From Neoscytalidium dimidiatum (taxonomy: Eukaryota > Ascomycota > Dothideomycetes > Botryosphaeriales > Botryosphaeriaceae): DNA of 64,000 nucleotides. Under the pieces are notes generated by a model. It was not told the origin of the DNA. It was given only the letters and a program-made list of their open reading frames with translations, and ran no database searches. Every line of letters begins with the position of its first letter. The stretch's first letter is position 1. The stretch is from contig CM074698.1 of assembly GCA_037367355.1 (NCBI GenBank), forward strand, positions 1,302,001 to 1,366,000. Direction: 5' to 3'. Shown here piece after piece: positions 36,799-47,476 of this stretch. A program made the translations under genes and the position numbers.

Positions 36799-37926
36799 TT
36801 ACTGCTCGCGGTTCTGACGATTGCCTTTCCTGCGCTCGCCTTGGCCACCCTTCTGGCCGCCTTCGCCAGCCAGTGCGTCCCCGCCACCGAGAGTGAGGGC
36901 AGCGGTTGCTAACCTGTTGGAAAGGTCGATCTGGGTGCGAATTGTGTTTGCGAGGTAAGAAACGACAAGGACATCCTGAATGTGGTTGTTGCTGCGAGGT
37001 GTTAGCACAGTGCCCCTCACGGCGGAACGCATAGGACGAAGACGGGGCGGCTTACAAGTCACGCTCAATGTCGGCGGGGTCCACCTTGGGAGCCAGGGAC
37101 AAAGCATTCATGAGGAACTGGCCCAGTGCGCTCGAGGGTTGAGCCTCCTCGTCCAGCACATTGTTGACGTAGTTGGAGACGCGCTCGAGCATCTCCAGAA
37201 CCTGCTCGACGGCGCGCTCCAAAGACTCGATGTCGGTGAGGACGGCTTGTTCGCGGCTCTCGCGGTCCTTGGCGGCTGAGATGAGCTCCAGACCGCTCTT
37301 CTCAGGCTCGCCGTACTTGATCTCGTGAGGCACCGGGATGAACAGGCAGCTGTCCGCGGCGCGCTCGGCAGTGACGCCAATGGGGGCGGAGATGTAGGTG
37401 CGGGCCTCAATGTCCTTGCCGGGAACGGTGGAGACGGTCAAGTGCACAGCGGGGTGGGGCCAGGTGCCGTCGCCCTGCTGGCCGTAGAAGTTCTGGATCA
37501 GGGCGGAGAAGGTGTTGAGCTCGGCCGACGTGGCATACCAGCCAACCAGGACCTCGCGCGGGTTGGCGCGCAGGTGCAGCTGCAGCATCTGCTTCTGGTA
37601 GTCCATGTCGACCTCGACCTGCTCCTGGGTCTCGGTGTGCGGAACGGCGTAGCAGTTGCGGATCTCGATTTCGGAGCCATCCTCGCTGCGCACGCCGAGC
37701 AGGGTGCCGATGACGCGCTCCTGGTCGGGGTTGCGGCGGAGGGAATGGTCGAGGATGGAGAAGAGGGCCTAGGCTACGGTCAACGATGCGGAGAGGCGCG
37801 TCCGGGACGGGGCAGACGCACTTGGGGTTGGATCACGACGTTCAGCGGGGCGGCGGACGGCTGGGCGCCGATGTGGGCAGGGCCCAAGGGGCGGGCGAGG
37901 TGCAGGAACGAGTCGGCGTCGGCCAT
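36799..37926 (-). CDS. eIF3 subunit F (eIF3f), MPN-domain translation initiation factor
   Basis: Exons on the minus strand are 37926-37822, 37768-37056 and 36991-36799. Introns are 53 and 64 bp, and the product has 336 residues. eIF3f is one of the two MPN subunits of eIF3, which binds the 40S subunit and recruits mRNA and the ternary complex. The N-terminus [20 protein letters not shown] precedes the MPN core: [42 protein letters not shown] and VLVGWYAT. The active JAMM deubiquitinase motif is not evident. The C-terminal helices contain [25 protein letters not shown] sequence (near 37140) and [17 protein letters not shown] in exon 3. The last 25 residues are Gly/Lys/Arg-rich. It is divergently paired with UTP25 across 259 bp. 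Confidence 0.94.
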
Positions 37927-38185
37927 GGTGCTGGATGTGCGGGCTGGCGGGGCGGGCAAGGACGCGGAGGGTGGGTGAGGGCGTTGCAGCTGGAATATCT
38001 TTTGGCAATGCCCGGCGTTGGGCGCGCGCACAGATGGCGTGTGGATATTTGGTGCGAATTTGACCCCATCAAGCGATTAGATAACTACGGTCGCCCGCGC
38101 ACGCCTCTCTCGCAAAAACTTTTCATGCAGATGTCAAGGCCGGAAACTTCATCTCTCCTCCCCCTTCCCGTCACAACCGCAGACC
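37927..38185. promoter_or_regulatory. Bidirectional promoter eIF3f/UTP25 with PAC-like and RRPE-like motifs
   Basis: A 259-bp divergent spacer. GCGATTAG (38073-38080) differs by one base from the yeast PAC core GCGATGAG. AAAAACTTTTCA (38114-38125) is, on the minus strand, close to the RRPE consensus TGAAAATTTTT. In yeasts both motifs mark ribosome-biogenesis promoters, and UTP25 is such a gene. The motif matches are imperfect. Confidence 0.4.
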
Positions 38186-40379
38186 ATGGCGCCTTTCCGT
38201 GGACGGGGAGCAGTGCGAGGCCGCGGCCGTGGCCGGGGCGGTGCGCGCGCAGCTCCTAGAGCCCACTTCACCAAGTCCAGGGTCGACGACCCCGTGAGCG
38301 ATACCGAAAGCCCGGACGTCCAGGAGGAGGTGCAGGCGCAGGCTCAGCCCCGTCCCGAAGCCGAGTTTTCAAGCGATGAAGACGAGGAAGACCAGCCCGG
38401 GACTGCTGCTTGCCCATACTCGGCCCTGCTGCAGTCCCTACAGCAAGATGTTCATGTTGGGCCCAGAACGAAGAGAAGGAAACTCCACCATCAATCTGCC
38501 GCCCCTCCATCGCCGCCCCCGGAGCCTGAAGAGGATCCCGAGCCGGAGCCGGAGCCCGAGCCCGACGGCGACGGCGACGTCGGCGAAGACGGGGATGCTG
38601 AATCGGAAGACGGCGGCAATGGTGATGACGAAGAGGACCCTACCGATCCGTTCGAAGCCCATTTTGCCCGGCCTGATGAAATCGAGCTTCCCAAGAGGCT
38701 CAAAGCCATCGCGGACAAGCAATGGGAAACCCACAAGTCTCAGGTTCCTGGCCTTGGGAGATGTGCCATCCTAGCCCCTGGTGCTCTAGAAGCCCCGGCA
38801 AAGGTCGTGTCTTCTCCGAGCCAGCTGAAGCTCAAACGAAGACTTAGGTCTAGGGCGAGTGAGCTCATTCCCGAATTCAACGACCTGCAGAAAGGATTAG
38901 CCGCACCACTTTTCGCCTATCAAGATATATTGTTCGGTGCCAGAACCCCTGAAAATGCTGAGAGTCTCCGGGAAATCTCTTGTCTCCATGCTTTGAACCA
39001 CATCTTCAAGACGCGAGACAGAATACTCAAGAACAACGCTCGTCTGGCAAGAGAGCAAGAAAACGAAGACGTGGAGCTCAGAGATCAAGGTTTCACCCGG
39101 CCCAAAGTGTTGCTGCTACTCGAAACAAGGCAAGCTTGCGTTCGGACAGTTGACACAATCATAAAGTTCTGCGAACCAGAACAGCAAGAAAACAAGAAGC
39201 GCTTCGTCGACAGCTTTTCTCGGAACGAAGATAGATTCTCTAACGACAAGCCCGAGGATTTCAAGGAGCTATTTGAAGGCAATGACGATAACGAGTACCG
39301 CATCGGCCTGAAATTTACGCGGAAAACAGTCAAATTCTTCGCACAGTTCTACAACTCTGACATTATTTTGGCCAGTCCCCTGGGTCTGCGAAGGGCCATC
39401 GAGAGAGGCGGCGAGTAAGTTTTGAGTGCTGACACAGACCTCGAAGAATCTTGACTAACACACCTGTAGCAAAAAGAAAAAGGATTTCGATTTTCTCTCA
39501 TCCATCGAAATTGTCATCATGGACCAAGCGGACGCTATGTTGATGCAGAACTGGGAGCACGTAGAATACGTCTTCGAGCACCTCAACCTTCAACCTAAGG
39601 ATTCGCATGGCTGTGACTTCAGCCGTGTCCGCACGTGGTATCTTGAGAATCAAGCTGCTCATTTTCGTCAGACAGTTATTCTATCTGCATATCTGCAACC
39701 GGAGCTAAACAATGTCTTCAACAACCACATGCGCAACATCGCAGGAAAGGTGAAGTTTCAACCAGAATACGAGGGCGCTATCCTCGATATCGGTCTGCAA
39801 ATCAAACAGACCTTCTCCCGTTACGAATCGATGTCTCCAGCCTCGGACCCTGACGACCGGTTCAAGTACTTTACTAGCGCCATTGTTCCCGCTCTGACAC
39901 GCCTTCCAAAGCCCTCGGACGGCGGCCAAGGCATTCTCATCTTCATCCCTTCCTATCTTGACTTCGTCCGAGTGCGGAACTACTTTGCCACTTCGAATGC
40001 CACGCAGAACGTCTCCTTCGGTGCCATTTCCGAGTACATGGAGCAAGCGGACGTACGGAGGGCACGTTCACATTTCTTGACCGGTCGTCACGCTGTCCTA
40101 CTCTACACTGGCCGTGCGCACCACTTCCGAAGGTATCACATCAAGGCTGTCAAGCGCATTATCCTGTATGCACTGCCGGAGAATCCGCTCTTTTACAAAG
40201 AGATGGTCGGCGGGTTTCTCGGTGGTTCGATTGCGGAAGGTAATCTCGACCCGAGTGAGGCTAGTGTGAAGGCTGTGTTTTCGAAATGGGATGGTTTAAG
40301 ATTGGAGAGGATCGTCGGAACGAAGAGGGTTGGCAGTATGTTAAAGGAGAAGAGCGGTGATACATTTGACTTCATCTGA
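38186..40379 (+). CDS. UTP25: UTP25, U3 snoRNP/SSU-processome protein
   Basis: Exons 38186-39414 and 39470-40379 with a 55-bp intron (GTAAGT...TAG). The product has 712 residues (yeast Utp25 is 721). Utp25 (vertebrate Def) is a nucleolar protein of the small-subunit processome needed for early 18S pre-rRNA cleavage. The N-terminus is RG-rich ([15 protein letters not shown]). A long acidic Asp/Glu/Pro-Glu stretch follows (about residues 65-155), including a PEPEPEPEP run from a hexamer repeat. The conserved half resembles a degenerate DEAD-box helicase fold: [23 protein letters not shown] sequence, [22 protein letters not shown] and [15 protein letters not shown]. After the intron come [20 protein letters not shown] and [10 protein letters not shown]. 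No intact Walker A is seen, as is usual for the family. Confidence 0.93.
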
Positions 40380-41844
40380 ACGGAAGTGCTCCAGCAGCTG
40401 CTTTACGCTGGGGGTTTCGAGCATATTGTGCCTTGTACCTCCCCTATCCTCTAGTCCCGTAGGTTCTACATCGAAATCCGAGGATCTGTCGTGGAGCGAA
40501 TCTCATAACATCTTTGTTCGACGCCCCGCATTCCCATCTCTTGTTGTATTCAAAAGACTTCTTCTTCTTCAGGAAGTGTGACAGGTTTCACTCATTGCTT
40601 GTCAATAGGCCAGTCCACAACCTCCTATGTGTGAGCAAACGAGCTACCAGCGGACCAAGCTCGGTAAACGATCATTAGGAACACTGCCATCCTAACCATG
40701 GTGGTTCCTTACACGTGTTTCCGGCACAAGTTTTATCAATCTAACTCTTATCAAGTCTAAATTCCAAACTAAGAGCTCTACTTTTTGATGCAAGTTTTTC
40801 GCTCTGACAGCACGGGGAACACTGGAAACGTTCAAAAGATGATGGTTCGAGATGAGTATGGAACTTGGATGCAAAAAAAAAAAAAAAATTGAAAAAATTG
40901 GAAGAAGGGAATGGGACGACATTAACGATTGAAGATAGGATATAGTAATGCATTTGCAGTACTGGGATGAAATTAGTAATTTCTTTTGATTATAAGGTCT
41001 ATACAAAAGTTTTGAGGTTTTTCGTAGTATACTGGTAATTTTCTGTTAACAAGTCGCTCGATATGGGGCCCAATATGTTACGTTTTAACTTGTTACCTGT
41101 CTAACGACCTGTCCGCCGTCAGATAGTGCTTGTTACTATTTGGAACGTCTAGCTATCTAAATGTACGTCACTAACAAATCTCTCATAACCCAGCGGCACG
41201 CACCCTTGGTGTGCTCTTGTACTCGTCCATATATCTAGTGAGTAGTTTACGCGTGCAGGTGCGGCAATTGATTCTCTCAGACCATCATCAAAACGGGTCC
41301 CAAGTTAGGCGGGCTTCCTCTTAACACCCTTCTAATCACCAAACTGCTCATGCTGTTATTGCATAGGACATCAATAACATTGTAACAATCGGAATAGAAC
41401 ACATACGGCTCGGCGAGTATATCAAGAGGATCTTCAGCACAAGAATATTTACGAGGAAAACCCTATTGTTTGATTAAATATATACGTACCTAGAAGAATC
41501 AGGAAGAAGCCGGTTGACCATTGGGTATATCTCCAGCTCTTTCCTCCGCTGAAAAGCCGGTATGATACACTCTCGCTTACGTTGACCACAGTTGAGGGAG
41601 TTGAAGAAGAACAAAACAGAAAGGCGAAAGTTGTCCTGATGCACATGGTTGAAAAGTGGAAAATGCAAAAAAAAAAAAGTGAGGAAAAGCAGATAGAGAA
41701 CTCCATATACGCACCGTACCGTCATCTAACCCAACATGACACGCGCCCACGCGCCCACACGCCAATCCATGACGGACTCTCACGGAAATGTTTTGTTGTT
41801 CGTTTTTCAGATTTCTTTTTCTTCTCTTCATTCATGCTGCTCAT
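40380..41844. other. Convergent UTP25-NEM1 intergenic space
   Basis: AT-rich 3'-to-3' spacer with an A tract of about 15 at 40873-40887, followed by AAAAAATTG, and a second A tract near 41669. Short minus frames translate Phe/Leu-rich noise. No gene or repeat family was seen. Confidence 0.6.
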
Positions 41845-43468
41845 CTATGAGGACGGCGGCTCGCCTAGGCGGAGAGCGAGGAGTGCTCGCAAATCCGTAA
41901 CGTGCTGGAGGCCTTCAAGGAGTGGAATCAAATGCAGTAAATCGTTATCCGTGGGGTCGCTAATCCAACCTTCTATCGGGATCGCATTATCTGTTGAGAA
42001 GGAGCAGGACGTTAACAACCGCTGTGAGCTTTGAACATACGAGGAATGGGTAAAGCTCACCTTCGTGAAAAATGTAGCTCATGGGGCTATTGTCTACAAT
42101 CATGACTTTGCTTAGATCTGGTTCGACCTGGCTCAGATCTTTGATGTACGCGCCATTGCGGAACGTGCAATGCTGACGATAGTAGCGACCTGCAAAGTAT
42201 TTGCGCTCTAGTTCTAGCCAGTCGATGACTGGATCCGCATATTCTTGCACCGACGCCGTGAAAATGATCAAGTTGTACCATTTCGAAACCTTGCGAAGGA
42301 AATCGTCACAGTGCGGCCGTTTGTGGACGTAGTAGAGAATGGGAACTTGCGGACCAATGATCTGGTTGCCGGTTCCAACCGTTTGATTGAGTTTCACCTC
42401 GACCATATGACCAGTCGTGTACCGGCCGCCTTTCGCCATACTGTGAATCAAAGTCTCGTCCAGGTCAAGTATGAGAGTCTTTTCATGAGGGCCAAAATTA
42501 GACGGAGCATTCCTGCTGGAGTAAGACGGCTGACGACGGGGTACTAACGGACGGGGCGGGACGGGAGCGCGGGGGAACTTCAGCTTCGACGCGGAGCCAG
42601 GACTGCCTGGAGACTTGACGGCCACGGCAGCAGCCTCATGGGGAGATAATTCGCCAGAGCCCTTCGACGCCGTACTGCCTCTCCGTTGCTTCCGCTTCCT
42701 AAGACTATCCTCGTTGTGTAGCTTGATCCGTATCGAGCGCCTTGCGGGAGCAATCTCATCCACAGGCGATGCCGAAGACTTGGACCTCGTGTGCCTCGCG
42801 GGGGAATCCTCGTCGCGGGTGGAGGGTCGTTCACTTTCCGAATCAGAGGTCATGGCAACCGAACTCGTAGTCGAGGACACGGATGGCGATCTTTTTGGTG
42901 ACTTTCTAAGCAGCTTCCCCGACGCAGATCTCCTACCGAAGCGGTCGTCCAGGCGTTGGTCCTTTTCGTCATATTCCATTCCCTGCACCGACCTTCTTCG
43001 TTTCTTGCGGGAGAGGGTGTGGGCGATGCGGTGGAGCGGGAGCAGGGAAGAGAAGCGGCCCTCTTCGTCGTAAAAGCAAGCAGCAAGGAAGCGGGCTGGG
43101 GCAACGGCAACAGCGAGGACCATTTTGAGCCCACCGACAAGGGCAGACGCAACGCGCTTTGGAATCATCCAGGTGGACCACGACTGAGGGTGCCCAAGGG
43201 GCTCAGCGTCGTCTTGGGTGACCAAGGGAGTCTTCTCGTCGGGCGGGGGGTGGTCCTCATTGGCGGTGCTGTGGTCGGCGGTCAGGTCGGTGCCGGTTTC
43301 GGCTTGTGCGCCGCCGGCTCCGAGGGAAGCATCTTCAGTGTAACTGCGTCCACGCGCGCGCGAGGCCTGGGTGGGCTTGGAGATGTCGCTCTCGGAGCCG
43401 GCGCGAGAGCGTGGGGGGCTTGGAGGAGGTGTTGAGCCGATTGCCGAGAGGATGTTGAGCGAGTTCAT
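41845..43468 (-). CDS. NEM1: NEM1-like nuclear envelope phosphatase (FCP/SCP family)
   Basis: Exons 43468-42061 and 41990-41845 with a 70-bp intron (GTGAGC...CAG). The product has 517 residues. Nem1 with Spo7 dephosphorylates the phosphatidate phosphatase Pah1 at the nuclear envelope/ER, controlling lipid synthesis and nuclear shape. The start MNSLNILSAIGS parallels yeast Nem1. The same frame is open for 198 further upstream codons, but those translate GC-rich repeats. A hydrophobic segment VASALVGGLKMVLAVAVAP (about residues 95-125) is the likely membrane anchor. A Ser/Lys/Arg-rich linker leads to the catalytic DLDET at 335-339 in LILDLDETLIHS, then YYVHKRPHCDDFL, WYNLIIFTASVQEYADPVIDWLE and VMIVDNSPMSY. 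After the intron comes DNAIPIEGWISDPTDNDLL. It is divergent from GCD7. Confidence 0.93.
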
Positions 43469-44287
43469 AGTCCGGAGCAAGCCATGAAAGAGGAGCAGGA
43501 CGAGGGCGCAGAGGAGCGGCAGCTTGAATCCCGTCACGGAGCGGCGGGGATCGAGGGTTGCGCTGCGCTTGGTGAGGCAGGAGTGGTGGAGCCGCGGGCG
43601 CGGGCGTGGGCGTGGGCGTGGGCGTGGGCGTGGACGTGGGCGCGGGCGGGCCTTGGAGGGCGGTGGCGGGGAGAGCGGCGCAGCGCGGACGGAGGGCAGG
43701 CGGGAGAGAAGTGATGCGGCGCGCCGGCGGAGATGGGCGAGGGCCGCCGCGTTGTCGAGGGAAGGGGAAGCAGGAACAAGAGCAGGAGGGGAGGGGCGGT
43801 GTTGAGGTCTGGGTGGCGGCAGGACAGGCGGACAGAGTGTGGAGAGAGCTTCGCGCGCGCTGCATACGTAGCGGCCGGAGCGCCGCAGCGCACCGCGGCG
43901 CCCGCACTGGCCCAAGCCCGAGACGCAGACGCAGACGACGAAGGGGAACGCGAGCAACGAGGGCGTGGCTGCGACACTTGCAAATCGCACACCTCGCGCG
44001 CGTCCAGCAGTAGAAGCAGCAGTAGAAGCAGCAGCAGCAGTCGCGCGCGACCCTTGCAGCACCCTCGCACGCGTCTGGATATATTATGTACTGTACATAT
44101 TGCGCCTGCGTCTTGTTGTGTCACGTCCCGGACCTGTTCCTGATCCTGATCCGCTGCCAAAGTTCCCGAGCCCCCCGCCACATCCCACATCGCTGTTCCA
44201 ACAAACGTCACTCACTGCCCTTCGAAAATTTCCTCGCACCAGACTCGCCGCCTCCGTCGCCCGCAGGCTGTGCCCCGAGCAGCAGCC
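43469..44287. promoter_or_regulatory. NEM1-GCD7 divergent intergenic region with GC-rich repeats
   Basis: An 819-bp divergent promoter region carrying a GGGCGT hexamer array (about 43600-43635) and an AGCAGT/AGCAGC stretch (about 44003-44040). Both keep all frames open, which explains the long open frames seen on both strands. Confidence 0.55.
43600..43635. repeat. GGGCGT hexamer repeat
   Basis: Five to six GGGCGT units with one GGACGT variant. On the minus strand they read as Pro-Arg or Ala-His/Pro-Thr repeats in spurious frames. Confidence 0.8.
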
Positions 44288-45779
44288 ATGGCCCCTCCCG
44301 CCGGCCCGACCACGCCAGGTCTGGCTTCTTTCTTGAAATCGCTCAAGGCGAACCCCGTCGAGTCATCGATTGAGCACTTCATATCGTGAGCTCTGCCAAC
44401 AGCCCTGCCGCCCCGACTCTGCTCTCTAATGCACCGCAACCAGTCTCCTCAAGCGTCGCCAGATCCGCAACTCGAGACCTTGCGCCATCGCCACCGCTCA
44501 GCTCCTCCGCCGTGTCGTTCAAGAGTTCAGAGGAAAAGATGCCGCCAAGCTGATCCGCCGCATCAAGGACGTAGGCCAGCGCCTGACCGCCGCACAGCCG
44601 CGCGAGATGTCTGTCGGCAACATTGTCCGCCGCGTGCTTGGTCTCGTTCGGGAAGTGCTTGAGGAAGGCGAGAGCGGTGCCGCCATGAGCGACGCCGGCA
44701 TGAGCACACCGGGCCAGCAGACCCCCCACCACGACTCGTTGCAGCGCCCCGGCCTAAGCTCGACCATATCCACATTCAGCCCGCTCAAGCACGGCGCCAC
44801 CCAACCCACCGACCTTACCGCCCATATGGATGGCGCCAGCGACTCCACCGACATGTCCCACCGGCCTCCGCTCCTCTCTTCGCACACAACCTACGGCGGC
44901 TCCCTGTTCGGCCTCTTTTCTCAGCCCGAGAACACCAATCCAAACTCACCCACCGCTACACCTTCGGGCGCTCGAACTCCCAGCGGCAGGGCTCCGCTCA
45001 CGGCCGGCAATCTAGCCGGTCTGGGAGACTCATCTGCCAAGAAGGAGGATCTAAAGGCCGAAACCCTCGAGGGCATCAACGAATTGCTGGACGAGCTTGA
45101 GCAGGTGGACGAGCAGATTGCAGAGTATGCGCTGCAGCACATTCACTCAGACGAGATCATCCTCACCCACACGTCGTCCATGACCGTTCAAAAATTCCTT
45201 CTGACTGCCGCCAAAAAGCGCAAGTTTACCGTGATCCACGTCGAAGCCTACCCCAATGATAGTGACAACACGCACGCCACCCTTTTGACCGGCCGGAAAC
45301 GTGATGAGGAAGACGAAGACGGCGAGGAGCGCTTCAAGCCGCTGACGGCCGCTGGCATCACGGTGATCCTCATCCCGGAGTCCGCTGTTTTCGCCATCAT
45401 GTCGCGGGTGAACAAGGTCATTCTGGGAACTCATGCCGTCCTTGCCAACGGCGGTCTTGTCGCCGCTGTTGGTGCTCGAACTATAGCCAAGGCGGCAAAG
45501 ATGCATCAAACGCCCGTCGTCGTTGTCAGCGGCGTCTACAAACTATCCCCTGTTTATCCCTTTGATGTCGACGAGCTCATCGAGTACGGAGATGCTGGTG
45601 CTGTTGTACCATACGACGAAGGCGACTTCGTGGAAAAGGTTGATGTTGTCAACCCGCTATTCGACTACGTCCCGGCGGATCTCGTCGACCTGTACATCAC
45701 AAACCTGGGCGGTCATGCTCCGAGCTACCTGTATAGGATTGTTGCAGACCATTACCGTGTTGAAGACGTCAATCTATAG
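44288..45779 (+). CDS. GCD7: eIF2B beta subunit (GCD7), guanine-nucleotide exchange factor
   Basis: Exons 44288-44385 and 44444-45779 with a 58-bp intron (GTGAGC...CAG). The product has 477 residues. eIF2B-beta is part of the regulatory subcomplex that senses eIF2 phosphorylation. The N-terminal helical domain has SSIEHFISLLKRRQIRNSRP, then CAIATAQLLRRVVQEF and REMSVGNIVRRVLGLVREVL. A long Ser/Thr/Pro-rich insertion follows (about residues 135-240). The Rossmann-like half carries ETLEGINELLDELEQVDEQIAEYA, IHSDEIILTHTSSMTVQKFL and TVILIPESAVFAIMSRVNKVI, then VILGTHAVLANGG. The end NPLFDYVPADLVDLYITNLG and GHAPSYLYRIV is diagnostic of beta rather than alpha (GCN3) or delta (GCD2). Confidence 0.93.
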
Positions 45780-47084
45780 TGAGCAGGATGACAGGTTGCT
45801 CACAATAGAGCAAGAGCATGCCCATACAAGAGCGCCGGGCTGCGCAAGCCCGCCCGTGCAGATCCTGTCACCTCGAGAAACGTACTTCGGCTGGAGGACT
45901 ACTCACTCCGCTCGTAGGAAGACGAGCCGCATCGGGTGGAGGATGAAGACGTTGTCGAGCCTGGAGGGCAGATCTGACAACGGACTGGTCGTCGACGGAT
46001 ATGGTCTGTTTCGACCGAAGGGCGGGCGGAGGTCAGAATTTCAGCAGAAAAGCCACTGGAATATCTAAAATGAAAGATGAACAATCAATCAAGTGATACA
46101 GTATGGAATACACTATCCGCTGTGCACGAAATCCTGTGTTGTTTCTTTGGTTCGTGAGGTGAGCGTTGAGTTCTGCAACAGCAAGATCGTCTTGCTATAA
46201 GCACTGGTGGGCGGATGAAACATTGTCCGAAGGTCGACGTCTGCTGATCTTTCGATCTTTTAGCACTACCTGCTTCATTGTACTACAGCGTGTAGCATGA
46301 AAAAAAAAGGGGGGGGGGGGGTGATCCTTCGCTTCGCAGGAGAAGGCCACTCACAAGGACAAACACTCAAATGAAGGTCCATAGGCAGTTGAGGCAGTCG
46401 TCCGGGCGCGGATGTCACCAACCTTACGTGGCGTCGACGCCCGGACGACTGCTCCAGCTACCCATGCAAGATACGTTGCGGTTTAAATGGTAATTTCTTC
46501 TGCTACCTTCTGTGGAACCTACACGATTTCTCAACAAGCATTGTATCTCAAGCATCGATCTCCGTCAATCGTACTACCCAAAGTCTGGCCCCCGTGTGTA
46601 TTCTCTGCTTTTCATGCTCAATCTGCTCCACACACATGGGAGGAAGGGCCACCATGCTGTCGCGAAAATTAGTGACCCGAGTTAGAAAGAGGTTCGATAG
46701 CAAGTCGCTAAGACGGAAACGCTGGTCATGAATGAGACATGGCCGCTTTGCTAATCTCCACATAGTGCTCGGGGGTTTGGTCAACATTTCGGAGCCAGGA
46801 GGACGACGCAAAAGCCAAGACTCTAGGGTTGCCGACTACTATTGTAAACTATTCAAGCCAAATGCATAGAGATTATCCGTCCTAGCGCATACGTTTCATG
46901 CGCAGAACTGCTACGCGCCCACACACTCTTCTCCGTTCCGGGTTGATGTTTTGTCATGCTCGGTGCATCTTCATCAGGAGCGTGGGGTCGATGCATACGG
47001 CAAGGGATCGACAAAATACAGGCACACCCCATTCCCACAGTGCCAAAAAAGGCCTGCGAAGTTGAGGATGGAGCAAAAAAATCT
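45780..47084. other. GCD7 3' flank and spacer
   Basis: Left part of a 5.2-kb convergent space between GCD7 and casein kinase I. It contains an A9G13 homopolymer junction at 46300-46321 and the dispersed hairpin repeat copy A, listed separately. No gene was seen. Confidence 0.55.
46328..46482 (+). repeat. Dispersed hairpin repeat, copy A
   Basis: About 155 bp with clear similarity to a second copy at 62739-62895 in the same orientation. Shared blocks include GGCCACT-ACAAGG, CAAAT-AAG, GCAGTCGT-CGG and CGGACGACTGCT-CA. A perfect 15-bp inverted repeat is formed by 46394-46408 and 46438-46452, enclosing a 29-nt loop. The poly(A)-poly(G) run ends 6 bp upstream. There is no coding potential. It could be a MITE, a solo LTR fragment or a structured RNA; the sequence does not decide. 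Confidence 0.8.
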
Positions 47085-47198
47085 CTCTGCTCCCAGACTC
47101 GAACCAGGGGCCTTTTGATGCCATGTACGTAATAGTTCCTGATTAAGGAACACATGATATTACAGGCAAACCTGATAAAAGAACTACACCGATCGCTG
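47085..47198 (-). pseudogene. tRNA-like sequence, decayed copy
   Basis: This 114-nt minus-strand sequence is co-linear with the intact-looking copy at 47362-47476. It has a GGTTCGAGTCT B-box and T arm, a GTGTAG A-box region, an anticodon-arm start TTTGCCTGTAATATCAT and an inserted hairpin. Only two or three of the seven acceptor-stem pairs can form and the D loop is altered, so it is probably non-functional as a tRNA. A T7 Pol III terminator follows within a few bases (minus strand, 47075-47081). Confidence 0.5.
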
Positions 47199-47361
47199 GG
47201 CAATGTGACCTCGGCAATGTTTCCACCCCGGCAACCTCCACTTCGGTGCCAAATGTAGCGTAACACCTAAATTTTAGCATCGCCACCCAACAAGCAAAAG
47301 ACAATAATTCTTTCTAACAACCAATCCTGACGAAAGATCAGCAAAAAAAAGATTCATCCTT

Positions 47362-47476
47362 CTTCGCTCCCAGAATCGAACTAGGGACCTTTCGATGGCA
47401 TTTACGCCTGTATCCCTTCAGGAGAGGGATCGATGATATTACAGTCGAACGTGATAACCAACTACACCAAGCGAAG
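47362..47476 (-). tRNA. Candidate intron-containing tRNA, anticodon GUA (Tyr) with Val-like body
   Basis: A 115-nt minus-strand sequence that folds as a tRNA. The 7-bp acceptor stem CTTCGCT/AGCGAAG has C1:G72, as eukaryotic tRNA-Tyr requires. The D arm is GTGTAG..TTATCAC, the anticodon stem is TTCGA/TCGAA and the loop is CU-GUA-A. A 42-nt insertion sits at the canonical intron position after base 37, giving a 73-nt mature body. The T arm is CCTAG-TTCGATT-CTGGG. A T8 terminator lies about 11 bp downstream (47343-47350). The D arm and variable region resemble those I recall for tRNA-Val, not tRNA-Tyr, so identity is uncertain; a tRNA-derived pseudogene or SINE head is the alternative. Confidence 0.5.

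Noticed and set aside
43469..44062. 198-codon upstream extension of NEM1
   Set aside because: In frame but consists of Pro-Arg repeats and other GC-rich translation; yeast Nem1 aligns from the Met at 43468.
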